A DNA stretch of 20,656 nt from Polaribacter sp. (GTDB lineage: Bacteria > Bacteroidota > Bacteroidia > Flavobacteriales > Flavobacteriaceae). The notes below the pieces were generated by a model, which searched no databases, was not told the origin of the DNA, and was given only the letters and a program-made list of their open reading frames with translations. The position numbers and the translations under genes were made by a program. The DNA lies in NCBI GenBank assembly GCA_030731695.1, contig JANQTK010000172.1:6907-27562 (forward strand). Direction: 5' to 3'. How positions within the stretch are numbered: the stretch's first letter is position 1; every line of letters starts with the position of its first letter. This document shows positions 13,393-20,656 of this stretch, in pieces.

Positions 13393-14693
13393 AAAAGATA
13401 GTAAGCTTGTCATTTGTCTTAATTGTTTCGATAAGTTTGACAAAAGGTCAAAATACATTTCGTTCATTAAATGAGATTTGGTCTTATTCACTAAAAAATA
13501 ACCCAGACAATTCGGTGTACCAATTGCAAGTAGAAAAAGCTTTAAAAGATAATTTGACTGCCAAAAGCTATCTGTATCCTAAAATAAATGCAGGATTTTC
13601 AGGGCAATATAACATGGAAATTCCGGAAACTCCAATACCAGGCGAAATTTTTGGAAGACCAGGAGAAACCATTTTTGCCGAATTTGGGCAGACCTACAAT
13701 TATACAGCAGGTCTTAGTACAAGTATCACATTACTGAACTGGCAATCGAAGTTTCAGTCAAAAATTGCGCAATCCAATGTAAATCTTGCAAAAGCAGAAA
13801 AGGATTTGTTTGAGCAGAACTTAAAACAACAACTAGCACAGGTATATTATGCAGTATTAACTTCAAAAGCAGCTGTTGATTTGTCTGAAAAAGATTTATC
13901 ACTAGCCGATTCTACCCTAGTGCTAACTATAAACAGGTTTCAACAGGGATTAATTGACAATCTAACATTAAATCAGGCGAAAATTAATAAAAACAATGCT
14001 TTTGACAGATTGGAACAAAACAAGCAATATCTCTTTGAGAATGAAACCAATCTGAAAATCCTTTTAGGGATGCCCCCAAATGATACCTTTCTTTTGACCG
14101 AACAAATTCAAATTGATGAAAATGTCACTTTAGAAACTATTTCACCCAACGAGTTAAATTTAACCCTTTATAAGATTCAGACTGAAAACGCTGTCTTTGC
14201 TAAAAAACAAGCCTTTTCTCGCTTTATACCTAAATTGGATATCGTTACTTACTTAGGTGGCATACAATATCAGGAAGATTTTAAATTTTCATTGAATTCA
14301 AATGATTGGCAACCCAATAGATATATAGGTGTAAACCTTTCCATCCCAATATTTACCGGTTTTGCCACCAAAAATCAATACCAATCTGCAAAGATTACCC
14401 AAAACATCGCCCAGATGAATTATGAGGAAGCGCAACGAAAATCGTCATTGAATGACAATATTTTGTTTAACAACTATATCAATGCAAAGCATTCGGTAGA
14501 AACAGTAGCGCAAAATTTGAAATTAGCAAATGAAAATGTGCAACTTGCTTACAGCAAATATTCAGAGGGGCTCATAGGTCTTGATAATTACCTATCAGTA
14601 TTTGACGATTATCTCACTGTTGAAAACCAATATTTCAGCCGTCTGTCTGATTATTTTATAAATAAAGGAATCATTTTATCACGAAACAAATAA
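13389..14693 (+). CDS. TolC-family outer membrane efflux protein
   Basis: A 434-residue outer membrane factor. The start is taken at 13389, where ATGA overlaps the previous stop and the protein begins MKKIVSLSFVLIVSISLTKG, a good signal peptide; an in-frame ATG at 13377 only adds four residues. The body has long amphipathic helices rich in Ala/Gln/Asn and Leu (for example near 115-200 and 330-430), a two-fold repeat and the RFQQGLIDNLTLNQA and KYSEGLIGLDNYL pair, as in TolC proteins. It should trimerise into the channel that carries export across the outer membrane, joined by the adaptor encoded next. Confidence 0.9.
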   Translation: MKKIVSLSFVLIVSISLTKGQNTFRSLNEIWSYSLKNNPDNSVYQLQVEKALKDNLTAKSYLYPKINAGFSGQYNMEIPETPIPGEIFGRPGETIFAEFGQTYNYTAGLSTSITLLNWQSKFQSKIAQSNVNLAKAEKDLFEQNLKQQLAQVYYAVLTSKAAVDLSEKDLSLADSTLVLTINRFQQGLIDNLTLNQAKINKNNAFDRLEQNKQYLFENETNLKILLGMPPNDTFLLTEQIQIDENVTLETISPNELNLTLYKIQTENAVFAKKQAFSRFIPKLDIVTYLGGIQYQEDFKFSLNSNDWQPNRYIGVNLSIPIFTGFATKNQYQSAKITQNIAQMNYEEAQRKSSLNDNILFNNYINAKHSVETVAQNLKLANENVQLAYSKYSEGLIGLDNYLSVFDDYLTVENQYFSRLSDYFINKGIILSRNK

Positions 14694-14699
14694 CTAAAA

Positions 14700-15785
14700 A
14701 TGAAAAAAGTACTCATAGTTTCGATTGTATTAATTACCATTTCTATTACAGGTTGTAAACACCAAGAATCAATACAATTATCAAAAAAAAATATTGTTGA
14801 AGCTGTTTTTGCTAGTGGTAATATTATCACAGAGCACCAATATATTGTTACCTCTCAAGCAGATGGTTATTTAAGTAAATCATTTTTCAATGAAGGAGAC
14901 TCTGTGAATGCAGGACAAATTTTATTTCGTATTGAAAATGAAGCACAGCTAGAGCAGCTAGAAAATGCGGAAGCAAATTATCAATATGCTAAAACAAATG
15001 TCGGTAATAATTCACCTGTGGTGGAACAATTGATAGCACAAAGAAGACAACTGAAAAACAAACTGACAACAGATTCGCTAAATTTTGTCAGGTATCAAAA
15101 GCTTGTCAAGACTGGAGCAGTAAGCCAGGTTGATTATGAAAAAGCAACAGTAAGTTATGAAAACGCTAAGCAGGACTTGGTGTCAATAAACAATCAGATT
15201 TCGGATACAAAAAACAAGCTGCAACTAGAAGTAAGCAAAAACAAAGCAAATTTAGCAGTTCAACAAAATTCATCATCGTTTTACGAAATCAATACCGAAG
15301 TGAATGGAGTGATTTTTCAAATCCAAAAGCAACAAGGAGAGTTGATAAAACGAGGAGAGTCTATCGCTGAAGTTGGCTCGGGTAAATTCATTGCAAAACT
15401 TTTTATTGTAGAAGAAGATATTAACAAACTAAAACTAGGGCAACAAGTGTATATTGAGTTGAATACCGAGAGAAAAAAAAGCTATAAGGCTTATCTTTCA
15501 AAAATATACCCCTATTTTGATAATAAGGAGCAATCTTTTATTGCCGAAGCAACATTCAATGAACCAGTTGCACAATTAAAATCGGGAACGCAACTTCAGG
15601 CAAATATAAAAATTAATGAAAAGGTTGATGCGATAGTACTACCAACAGAATATCTTTTACCCGGGGATTATATCATGGACAAAAAAAATGGAAAGGTGAA
15701 GGTTACAGTGGGCATCAGAACTACAGATTGGGTTGAAATTCTTTCAGGTGCTGATAATTCTACCACCATTTTACTTCCAAAATAA
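14700..15785 (+). CDS. Membrane-fusion (HlyD/MacA-type) periplasmic adaptor lipoprotein
   Basis: A 361-residue adaptor with a lipoprotein signal ending SITGC (Cys19), so it is anchored by lipid, probably at the inner membrane as in other lipidated adaptors. The lipoyl half-motif SQADGYLSKSFFNEGDSVNA lies near residues 54-73, a coiled-coil hairpin near 85-185, then the second lipoyl half with NGVIFQIQKQQGELIKRGES, followed by a beta-barrel region with VYIELN. It bridges the ABC permease and the TolC-like channel. Gaps to its neighbours are 6 and 9 bp, so it is in the same operon. Confidence 0.9.
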   Translation: MKKVLIVSIVLITISITGCKHQESIQLSKKNIVEAVFASGNIITEHQYIVTSQADGYLSKSFFNEGDSVNAGQILFRIENEAQLEQLENAEANYQYAKTNVGNNSPVVEQLIAQRRQLKNKLTTDSLNFVRYQKLVKTGAVSQVDYEKATVSYENAKQDLVSINNQISDTKNKLQLEVSKNKANLAVQQNSSSFYEINTEVNGVIFQIQKQQGELIKRGESIAEVGSGKFIAKLFIVEEDINKLKLGQQVYIELNTERKKSYKAYLSKIYPYFDNKEQSFIAEATFNEPVAQLKSGTQLQANIKINEKVDAIVLPTEYLLPGDYIMDKKNGKVKVTVGIRTTDWVEILSGADNSTTILLPK

Positions 15786-15794
15786 ATAAATAGG

Positions 15795-17042
15795 ATGTCA
15801 AAAACAACAAATATTCAAATTGCAAAGGTTCACCTGACCTCAAAGATATGGCAAACCTTTGTGGCTATTTTAGGGGTAACCTTCGGGGTTTCTATGTATA
15901 TCTTCATGAACAGTTTTATGAATGGTGTAAATAATGCTCAAGACGACCTTGCATTTAGTGCATTATCCCATATCCGTATTTATAATCTGGATAACAAGAA
16001 TGATTACAACCCAATAGAAAGCCATCATAAAGATTCAAAAACACTCGTTACTATTCTTAACAGAAAGAATATTCAATACACTACTGGTCTAAATAACTCA
16101 TCAGCTATTGTTTCATCTGTTATGAAACAACCAGAAGTAGTGGCAATTGCTCGTCAAGTGAATGCCAATGTTTTTTTCAGAGGAGGTTCAAAACAAGTCA
16201 ATGGAATTATTTCTGGTGTAGAACTCAAATCTGAGGATGAATTGTTTAATACCGCCGAAACCGTTATTCAAGGGGAATGGAATAATTTATTGACCTATAA
16301 AACAGGGATTATTTTAGGAAAATTGCTGGCCGAAAAACTAGGACTCCAAATCAATAATAGTGTTAATGTGTTGACCTCTGATGGGGTTTCTAAAAATTAT
16401 ATTATTGTAGGCATTTTTGAAAGCAACTTAAAAACAATGGACGAAACAAAAGCCTATTTGAATATTACTGCAGCGCGTCAATTGGTGGGCAAAAATTCTG
16501 ATTTTGCCAGTGATGTTATGGTCAATATTAAGGATAGAGACAATACTGCATCGTTTATTCAAAAAATAGCCTCAATGATTCCTTATCAAATAGAATCGTG
16601 GCAGGAGGCTAATGAACAATTGGTTGCTGGATCGGAACTCAGAAACATTATTGCTGTTGCTGTTTCGCTAACCATTTTATTGGTAGCAGGCTTTGGAATT
16701 TACAATATTATGACGATGACCATCAATGAGAAAATTAGAGAAATTGCCATCCTGAAAGCACTTGGGTTTTCTGGCAATGACATCATGACCATATTTTTAA
16801 CACAGGCTACTGTTATTGGGCTTTTGGGTGCGCTTGTTGGAGCAATTATGGGATATGGAATCTCTTTATTGATCAATATGATACCATTTACCATTGCAGG
16901 AATGGAAACGTTGCCGATATTTTTTCGGGCTCAAGACTTTCTGCTTGCAATAGTTTTTGGGATTTTAACAACACTCATTGCTGGTTATTTACCGTCGAGA
17001 AAAGCTTCAAAAATTGACCCAGTAATTATCATTCGAGGATAA
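15795..17042 (+). CDS. ABC transporter permease, MacB/FtsX type
   Basis: A 415-residue permease. One TM helix near residues 19-38, a large periplasmic MacB-PCD-like domain (about 40-270), then an FtsX domain with three TM helices (about 283-308, 330-357, 380-402). The segment TMTINEKIREIAILKALGFS just after the second helix is the cytoplasmic coupling helix, and the end SRKASKIDPVIIIRG is typical. MacB-type transporters do not move substrate through the inner membrane but drive periplasmic substrates or lipoproteins outward by mechanotransmission. Unlike E. coli MacB, the ATPase is a separate gene, which begins one base after this stop. Confidence 0.92.
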   Translation: MSKTTNIQIAKVHLTSKIWQTFVAILGVTFGVSMYIFMNSFMNGVNNAQDDLAFSALSHIRIYNLDNKNDYNPIESHHKDSKTLVTILNRKNIQYTTGLNNSSAIVSSVMKQPEVVAIARQVNANVFFRGGSKQVNGIISGVELKSEDELFNTAETVIQGEWNNLLTYKTGIILGKLLAEKLGLQINNSVNVLTSDGVSKNYIIVGIFESNLKTMDETKAYLNITAARQLVGKNSDFASDVMVNIKDRDNTASFIQKIASMIPYQIESWQEANEQLVAGSELRNIIAVAVSLTILLVAGFGIYNIMTMTINEKIREIAILKALGFSGNDIMTIFLTQATVIGLLGALVGAIMGYGISLLINMIPFTIAGMETLPIFFRAQDFLLAIVFGILTTLIAGYLPSRKASKIDPVIIIRG

Positions 17043-17043
17043 C

Positions 17044-17724
17044 ATGGAAAAAACAATATCAATAGAAATCAATAATCTAATTAAGTATTTTTATGAACCT
17101 GAAAAATTTCAGGTTTTAAAAGGTCTTTCATTTACAGTACAAAAAGGAGAGTTTCTGTCTATTGTCGGAAAATCGGGTTCGGGAAAATCAACTCTATTAT
17201 ACGTGCTTTCTACTATGGATACCGATTATGAAGGAACACTGAAAATAAATGGAGATGTACTTACCGGAAAAACACAAAATCAGTTAGCTGCTTTCCGAAA
17301 TGAGCATATTGGTTTTGTGTTTCAATTTCATTATCTCTTGCCCGAATTCACTGCGTTGCAAAATGTAATGCTTCCTGCACTAAAATTGGGCAAACTTTCA
17401 ATCGAAGAAATTGAACACAAAGCCTATGAGAGTTTAAGATTGCTTGATTTAAAAGGTCAAGAACTGAAAAATGCCAAAAGACTTTCTGGTGGGCAGCAAC
17501 AAAGGGTCGCTATTGCCCGTGCACTTATCAATAGCCCATCTGTCATCATGGGCGATGAACCTACTGGAAATCTTGACACTAAAAACTCAAGGGCTGTTCA
17601 GGATATCTTTAAGCAATTGGCACAAGAGCATGGCCAGACTATTATTTGCGTAACGCACGACCCCGATTTTGCCGATAATACAGACAGGATTATTGAAATG
17701 CAAGATGGGCTTATTCTATCTTAA
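17044..17724 (+). CDS. ABC transporter ATP-binding protein, MacB/LolD type
   Basis: A 226-residue ATPase. Walker A GKSGSGKST (42-50), Q-loop Gln94 in FVFQFHYLLPE, signature LSGGQQQRVA (147-156), Walker B SVIMGDEPTG (166-175) with catalytic Glu172, and the switch His205 in CVTHDPD. The FQ.H.LLPE form and GNLDTK after Walker B are typical of the MacB/LolD/FtsE group. All catalytic residues are present, so the transporter should be active. It pairs with the permease encoded one base upstream. Confidence 0.95.
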   Translation: MEKTISIEINNLIKYFYEPEKFQVLKGLSFTVQKGEFLSIVGKSGSGKSTLLYVLSTMDTDYEGTLKINGDVLTGKTQNQLAAFRNEHIGFVFQFHYLLPEFTALQNVMLPALKLGKLSIEEIEHKAYESLRLLDLKGQELKNAKRLSGGQQQRVAIARALINSPSVIMGDEPTGNLDTKNSRAVQDIFKQLAQEHGQTIICVTHDPDFADNTDRIIEMQDGLILS

Positions 17725-17725
17725 A

Positions 17726-18979
17726 ATGGCTGTTTGTCAGTTTTTTAAAAACCTATTTTATGATATCAAAAAAAAACAAGTGAATCGAATTCAACTTATT
17801 CTTTTTGTAGTTCTCAGTATACCTTTTTGCAACATAAGTAATGCTCAACAAAGCAATGTCTTAAGGGATATGTATTCGGTAATAATTCCAGATGATTATC
17901 AGAATCAAGGAAAATCCTATTCTTTAATTGTACATTATAAAGAAAAGGCTATAGAAAGTCTTTTGCAACAATATGCAAATACAAATCAAACCATCATTTT
18001 GCAATTGAACGATAGTGCTGTTAGTACTTGGGTACCAGATACTCTAAAAGTAATCATTCAGAAAACAATACATGATTTTTCAATAGCCAGAGATAAAATT
18101 TACTTATTGGGAGTGAACGAAAACATAGAAAAAACAATAGAAATGCGTAAGTTACTCAACTACTATTTTGCGGCAACTATCTATATCACCAGCAATCAGC
18201 GCACTTTCAATTTTTTTAAAGATCGCTTAAAACTAAATGACAGCGTTAAACTTTATTTTTTTGATGTCATAGATTTCAATATTTTGGGCACCATACACCA
18301 ACATTTTCTCGATAATTACTTATGGGCAATCGATATAAAAAAAGTATCAGAAGATGCCATCAGATTTAATTTTGAAAAATCCAATGACAAAGAAAATAAA
18401 AATCAGCTATCGCTAAGTTATGGTCAATGGTATTTTGATAATGCTGCCAAATCCAACAATAGTACCCTTTTAGAAATTCCTAATAACATGGGTTTTTGGA
18501 ATTTGTCCTTTGCAAGATACCTTTCAAAATCATTGACAGTAAAATGTAAAGTAGGAATAATCACAAAAAAGATAGAACCTCCTCGTCCCGATTTTTTTTC
18601 AGTTATTAATGGAGTGAATGTAAATATTGAAGGAGGTGGCATTTTATTAATGCCAATAAGTGTTGGTATGGATTCCTATTTTTTAAAAAAGCGCTTTCGC
18701 CCATTTGCGGGCTTTAGTGTAGGGATAGTCCCTACTATGTATAAATATGTTGAAGCGAAAGGGAATATATCTAATGGAATCATCAGAAATGAAATTGAAT
18801 TTAATAGTAACGCACCCTTTGTTGAAGTATCAACTGGTTTTATATATCGCACAGGAAAAAATATTCAGATGGGATTAAATGCCGACTATAATCAATCAAA
18901 AGAATTTAATGAAAATATTGGTGGATACAAGGCGTTTAGTGGATTTAAAATATCGATGTTATTTTCAGTCATGTTTTAG
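17726..18979 (+). CDS. Unrecognised exported protein: inactive esterase-like domain plus C-terminal barrel
   Basis: 417 residues from the ATG at 17726, one base after the ATPase stop; a GTG at 17780 would give a more usual signal peptide (VNRIQLILFVVLSIPF, ending NAQ) and is a fair alternative. Residues about 50-240 resemble a serine-esterase (alpha/beta hydrolase) domain: YSVIIPDDYQNQGKSYSLIV, then ARDKIYLLGVNEN where active enzymes have a G-x-S-x-G nucleophile turn. Here the serine is absent. Residues about 250-417 are alternating polar/hydrophobic strands with Gly/Tyr/Phe and end in FSVMF, typical of a small outer-membrane beta-barrel. Its place at the end of the export operon suggests an outer-membrane receptor or accessory factor. 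I do not recognise the family as a whole. Confidence 0.65.
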   Translation: MAVCQFFKNLFYDIKKKQVNRIQLILFVVLSIPFCNISNAQQSNVLRDMYSVIIPDDYQNQGKSYSLIVHYKEKAIESLLQQYANTNQTIILQLNDSAVSTWVPDTLKVIIQKTIHDFSIARDKIYLLGVNENIEKTIEMRKLLNYYFAATIYITSNQRTFNFFKDRLKLNDSVKLYFFDVIDFNILGTIHQHFLDNYLWAIDIKKVSEDAIRFNFEKSNDKENKNQLSLSYGQWYFDNAAKSNNSTLLEIPNNMGFWNLSFARYLSKSLTVKCKVGIITKKIEPPRPDFFSVINGVNVNIEGGGILLMPISVGMDSYFLKKRFRPFAGFSVGIVPTMYKYVEAKGNISNGIIRNEIEFNSNAPFVEVSTGFIYRTGKNIQMGLNADYNQSKEFNENIGGYKAFSGFKISMLFSVMF

Positions 18980-18990
18980 TAATTGATGTC

Positions 18991-19033
18991 TCTCCGAAAG
19001 CAAGGATTTGAGCCTTAAATCCGCTATCGGAGT
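18991..19033. repeat. Palindromic (REP-like) repeat, right copy
   Basis: Nested hairpin: CTCCGA/TCGGAG (18992-18997 with 19027-19032), AGC/GCT (18999-19001 with 19023-19025) and GGATTT/AAATCC (19004-19009 with 19017-19022). It resembles 10738-10792 in sequence and position relative to the border. It lies 12 bp after the last operon gene and might also slow or end transcription, although no T-run follows. Confidence 0.6.
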
Positions 19034-19091
19034 CATTTGATATAAGACCTCATTTCACAACCTGTGTAATCACTCCACCAAGAATTAAACT

Positions 19092-19124
19092 AAAAATCCT
19101 ATAAAACAAGAAACACTCTTTTAA
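19092..19124 (+). repeat. Right border repeat of the island (displaced ogt 3' end)
   Basis: Encodes KNPIKQETLF plus stop in frame, against ENPVKQETLF at 10645-10677. It differs at four of 33 positions; two of the changes are synonymous and two are single-residue changes (E/K, V/I). Upstream of it in the same frame is an immediate stop codon and no further ogt similarity. It looks like the leftover tail of another ogt allele, separated from its gene. Confidence 0.7.
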
Positions 19125-19182
19125 TTTTAACGCCTAATAAACTTAAAATCCTATTTTTACGTTCATTAGGTAGGGTTTTTAT

Positions 19183-20656
19183 ATGTTTCAAAAAGTACTA
19201 TTTTTTGCTGTTTTATTTGTTGGATTTTCTATCCAATCACAAACGATTTCTAGCGATTTTAGAACAAAAACTTTTGAACTCAAAAAAGACAGCCTTCAAC
19301 TGGATTCTGTAGCCATCAATCCTCAAAAATTCTTGATTTTAGATAGCTTGAAAAAACCAATTTCAAATCTTGAATACAGGGTTGATTTTAGTAACGCATT
19401 ATTAATTATCAATTCAAAAAAATATCCAGTAATTACCGTGAGTTATTTCAGAATTCCTGATTTTATCACCAAAATTTATTCGCCATTTGATGAAAATCGC
19501 ATTTTGCCAAACACCAATAATAATGGTATTTTATACAGTGTAACCACCAATAAAAAACAAGCAGAAGTGGTCCTTTTTGAAGGTTTGCAAACTCGTGGTT
19601 TTATCACAAGAGGCATTACTTCTGGGAACAATCAAAATGCAGTGACCAATGCTTCTTTAGATTTAGAAATCTCTGGAAAATTGTCAGAAAACACCAGTTT
19701 ACGAGCAAAAATTTTTGATACGAATATTCCCATTCAACAAAATGGTTATTCTCAAAATTTAACTGATTTTGACCGGATTTTTATTGAAATGTACAGCAAA
19801 AATTGGCGCGTACAAGCTGGTGATATTGCACTAGAAAACACCGAAAGTTTGTTCATGCCCATCAATAAACAAATCTCTGGTTTGCAAGTGGAAGCAAGTA
19901 TCAACGAAAATTTTAAAATAGGAGCTTCTGGGGCTGTAGTAAGAGGAAAATTCAATAATTTTCGCTTTACGGCTGTTGAAGGAAACCAAGGTCCATACAA
20001 ACTTTTTGGCGCTAATAACGAAGCTGTCATTTTGATTATTGAAGGAAGTGAGCGTGTTTTTGTAAATGGAGTTTTGATAAAACGTGGAGAAAATAAAGAG
20101 TATATCATCAATTACAATTTGGGTGAAATTATCTTTAATACTAGGTTTCCAATTACAAATGACATGCGAATTACAGTCGAATTTCAATATGCTGAACGCA
20201 ATTACACACGATTTGTAACCTTTGAAGAAGCTTCTTATAAAAGTGATAAATTTGCCATTAGTGGATTTTTCTACTCAGAAAATGATGCAAAAAACCAACC
20301 TTTACAACAAAGTTTAACCAACGATCAAAAAGAAATTTTAGCAAATGCAGGAAATAATACTGCCCAAATGATTGCAGAAAGTGCTTTTCTGGACACTTTT
20401 GATGACAATAAAATTTTGTACAAAAAAACGATTCAAGGAGCAACTGAAATCTTTGAATATTCTACAAATCCAAGTGATGAATTGTACTTTGTTTCCTTTA
20501 CAAATGTGGGTCAAAATAAGGGTGATTATCAGTTAGATAGAACCACTGCAATTGGAAGTATTTTTGTGTTTGTTGGCGTAAATCAAGGAGATTTTAGTCC
20601 AATTATACGATTGATTCCACCTAATAAAATGCAAGCTTTTGTAGTAAAATCTGATT
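19183..20656 (+). CDS. Large secreted or outer-membrane protein, unknown, 3' end outside window
   Basis: Open from ATG 19183 through the window end, 491 codons. The signal peptide is MFQKVLFFAVLFVGFSIQSQ (1-20). The rest is rich in beta-forming, Asn/Thr/Phe residues, with TRGFITRGITSGNNQNAVTN near 126-145, DLEISGKLSENTSLRAKI and a KNWRVQAGDIALENTES segment, all reminiscent of outer-membrane beta-barrel or translocon-type surface proteins. I do not recognise a named family. A near-consensus element TATTTTTA (19152-19159) lies 23 bp before the ATG, and a 10-bp inverted repeat with one mismatch (19133-19142 with 19161-19170) spans that region. Without the island this gene would lie 58 bp after ogt, so it is probably ogt's native neighbour. 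Confidence 0.8.
   Translation, partial: MFQKVLFFAVLFVGFSIQSQTISSDFRTKTFELKKDSLQLDSVAINPQKFLILDSLKKPISNLEYRVDFSNALLIINSKKYPVITVSYFRIPDFITKIYSPFDENRILPNTNNNGILYSVTTNKKQAEVVLFEGLQTRGFITRGITSGNNQNAVTNASLDLEISGKLSENTSLRAKIFDTNIPIQQNGYSQNLTDFDRIFIEMYSKNWRVQAGDIALENTESLFMPINKQISGLQVEASINENFKIGASGAVVRGKFNNFRFTAVEGNQGPYKLFGANNEAVILIIEGSERVFVNGVLIKRGENKEYIINYNLGEIIFNTRFPITNDMRITVEFQYAERNYTRFVTFEEASYKSDKFAISGFFYSENDAKNQPLQQSLTNDQKEILANAGNNTAQMIAESAFLDTFDDNKILYKKTIQGATEIFEYSTNPSDELYFVSFTNVGQNKGDYQLDRTTAIGSIFVFVGVNQGDFSPIIRLIPPNKMQAFVVKSD

Larger units (their letters stand above)
10678..19091. mobile_element. Putative accessory island inserted at the 3' end of ogt
   Basis: The 8.4-kb segment is bounded by the ogt tail on the left and a displaced ogt tail copy on the right (19092-19124). 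Both copies keep the reading frame and stop codon, as seen when an element integrates at a gene's 3' end and restores it. Inside the left border is a decayed frame resembling a tyrosine recombinase C-terminus; palindromic repeats lie about 60 bp inside each end. The cargo is one self-contained regulated export locus, all on the plus strand. No intact integrase or transposase is present, so the island is probably fixed or was mobilised in trans. Capture by homologous recombination with a relative carrying a different ogt is the main alternative. Confidence 0.6.

Noticed and set aside
19752..20443. Three overlapping minus-strand frames (19752-20111, 19831-20187, 20258-20443)
   Set aside because: All antisense to the open plus-strand gene from 19183, which has a signal peptide and coherent composition throughout.

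Overview
The window looks like a chromosomal segment of a marine or freshwater Flavobacteriia (Bacteroidota). It is very AT-rich, its genes lack clear Shine-Dalgarno sequences, and several promoters carry the Bacteroidota -7 motif TAnnTTTG. It encodes a protein with a type IX secretion (T9SS) C-terminal signal, lipoproteins with the SxC-type lipobox, and PF06580/LytTR two-component systems typical of the phylum.

Left part (1-3731): the 5' end of an apbE-like flavin transferase lipoprotein gene (minus strand) diverges from an OmpA-type lipoprotein gene that ends in a strong terminator. Then come a TMEM175-like channel gene and, convergent to it, a DEAD-box helicase followed by a small conserved protein.

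Region 3774-9368: a LytTR response regulator and its 7TM-type histidine kinase are transcribed leftward. Divergently there is a previously easy-to-miss 50-codon gene (6257-6409) with a Tat-like leader and a tiny predicted mature peptide, followed 19 bp later by a 979-residue T9SS protein with seven FG-GAP-like repeats, probably a seven-bladed propeller. Two AATTCAAAAAT direct repeats spaced 22 bp, the geometry of LytTR sites, lie just upstream of the small gene. These parts look like one regulated surface or signalling module.

Region 9396-10677: tatD (with a hairpin over its start codon and a promoter inside the hairpin) and ogt, directly abutting.

Region 10678-19091 appears to be an accessory island inserted at the 3' end of ogt. 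The last 33 bp of ogt, including the stop, recur imperfectly at 19092-19124 and encode KNPIKQETLF against ENPVKQETLF in ogt. A short decayed reading frame resembling the C-terminus of a tyrosine recombinase lies near the left border, and related palindromic repeats lie about 60 bp inside each border. The cargo is a second LytTR two-component system and a six-gene operon: DUF2147 protein, TolC-like outer membrane factor, membrane-fusion lipoprotein, MacB/FtsX-type permease, ABC ATPase, and an unrecognised envelope protein that looks like an inactive esterase domain joined to a beta-barrel. The operon promoter has an exact 13-bp direct repeat with 21-bp spacing, the likely site of the adjacent LytTR regulator. 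I read this as a self-regulated MacAB-TolC-type export or stress-resistance island; its substrate is unknown.

After the island (19183-20656) an unrecognised large secreted or outer-membrane protein gene runs off the window; it was probably the original downstream neighbour of ogt. I saw no tRNA, rRNA, CRISPR array or intact transposase.
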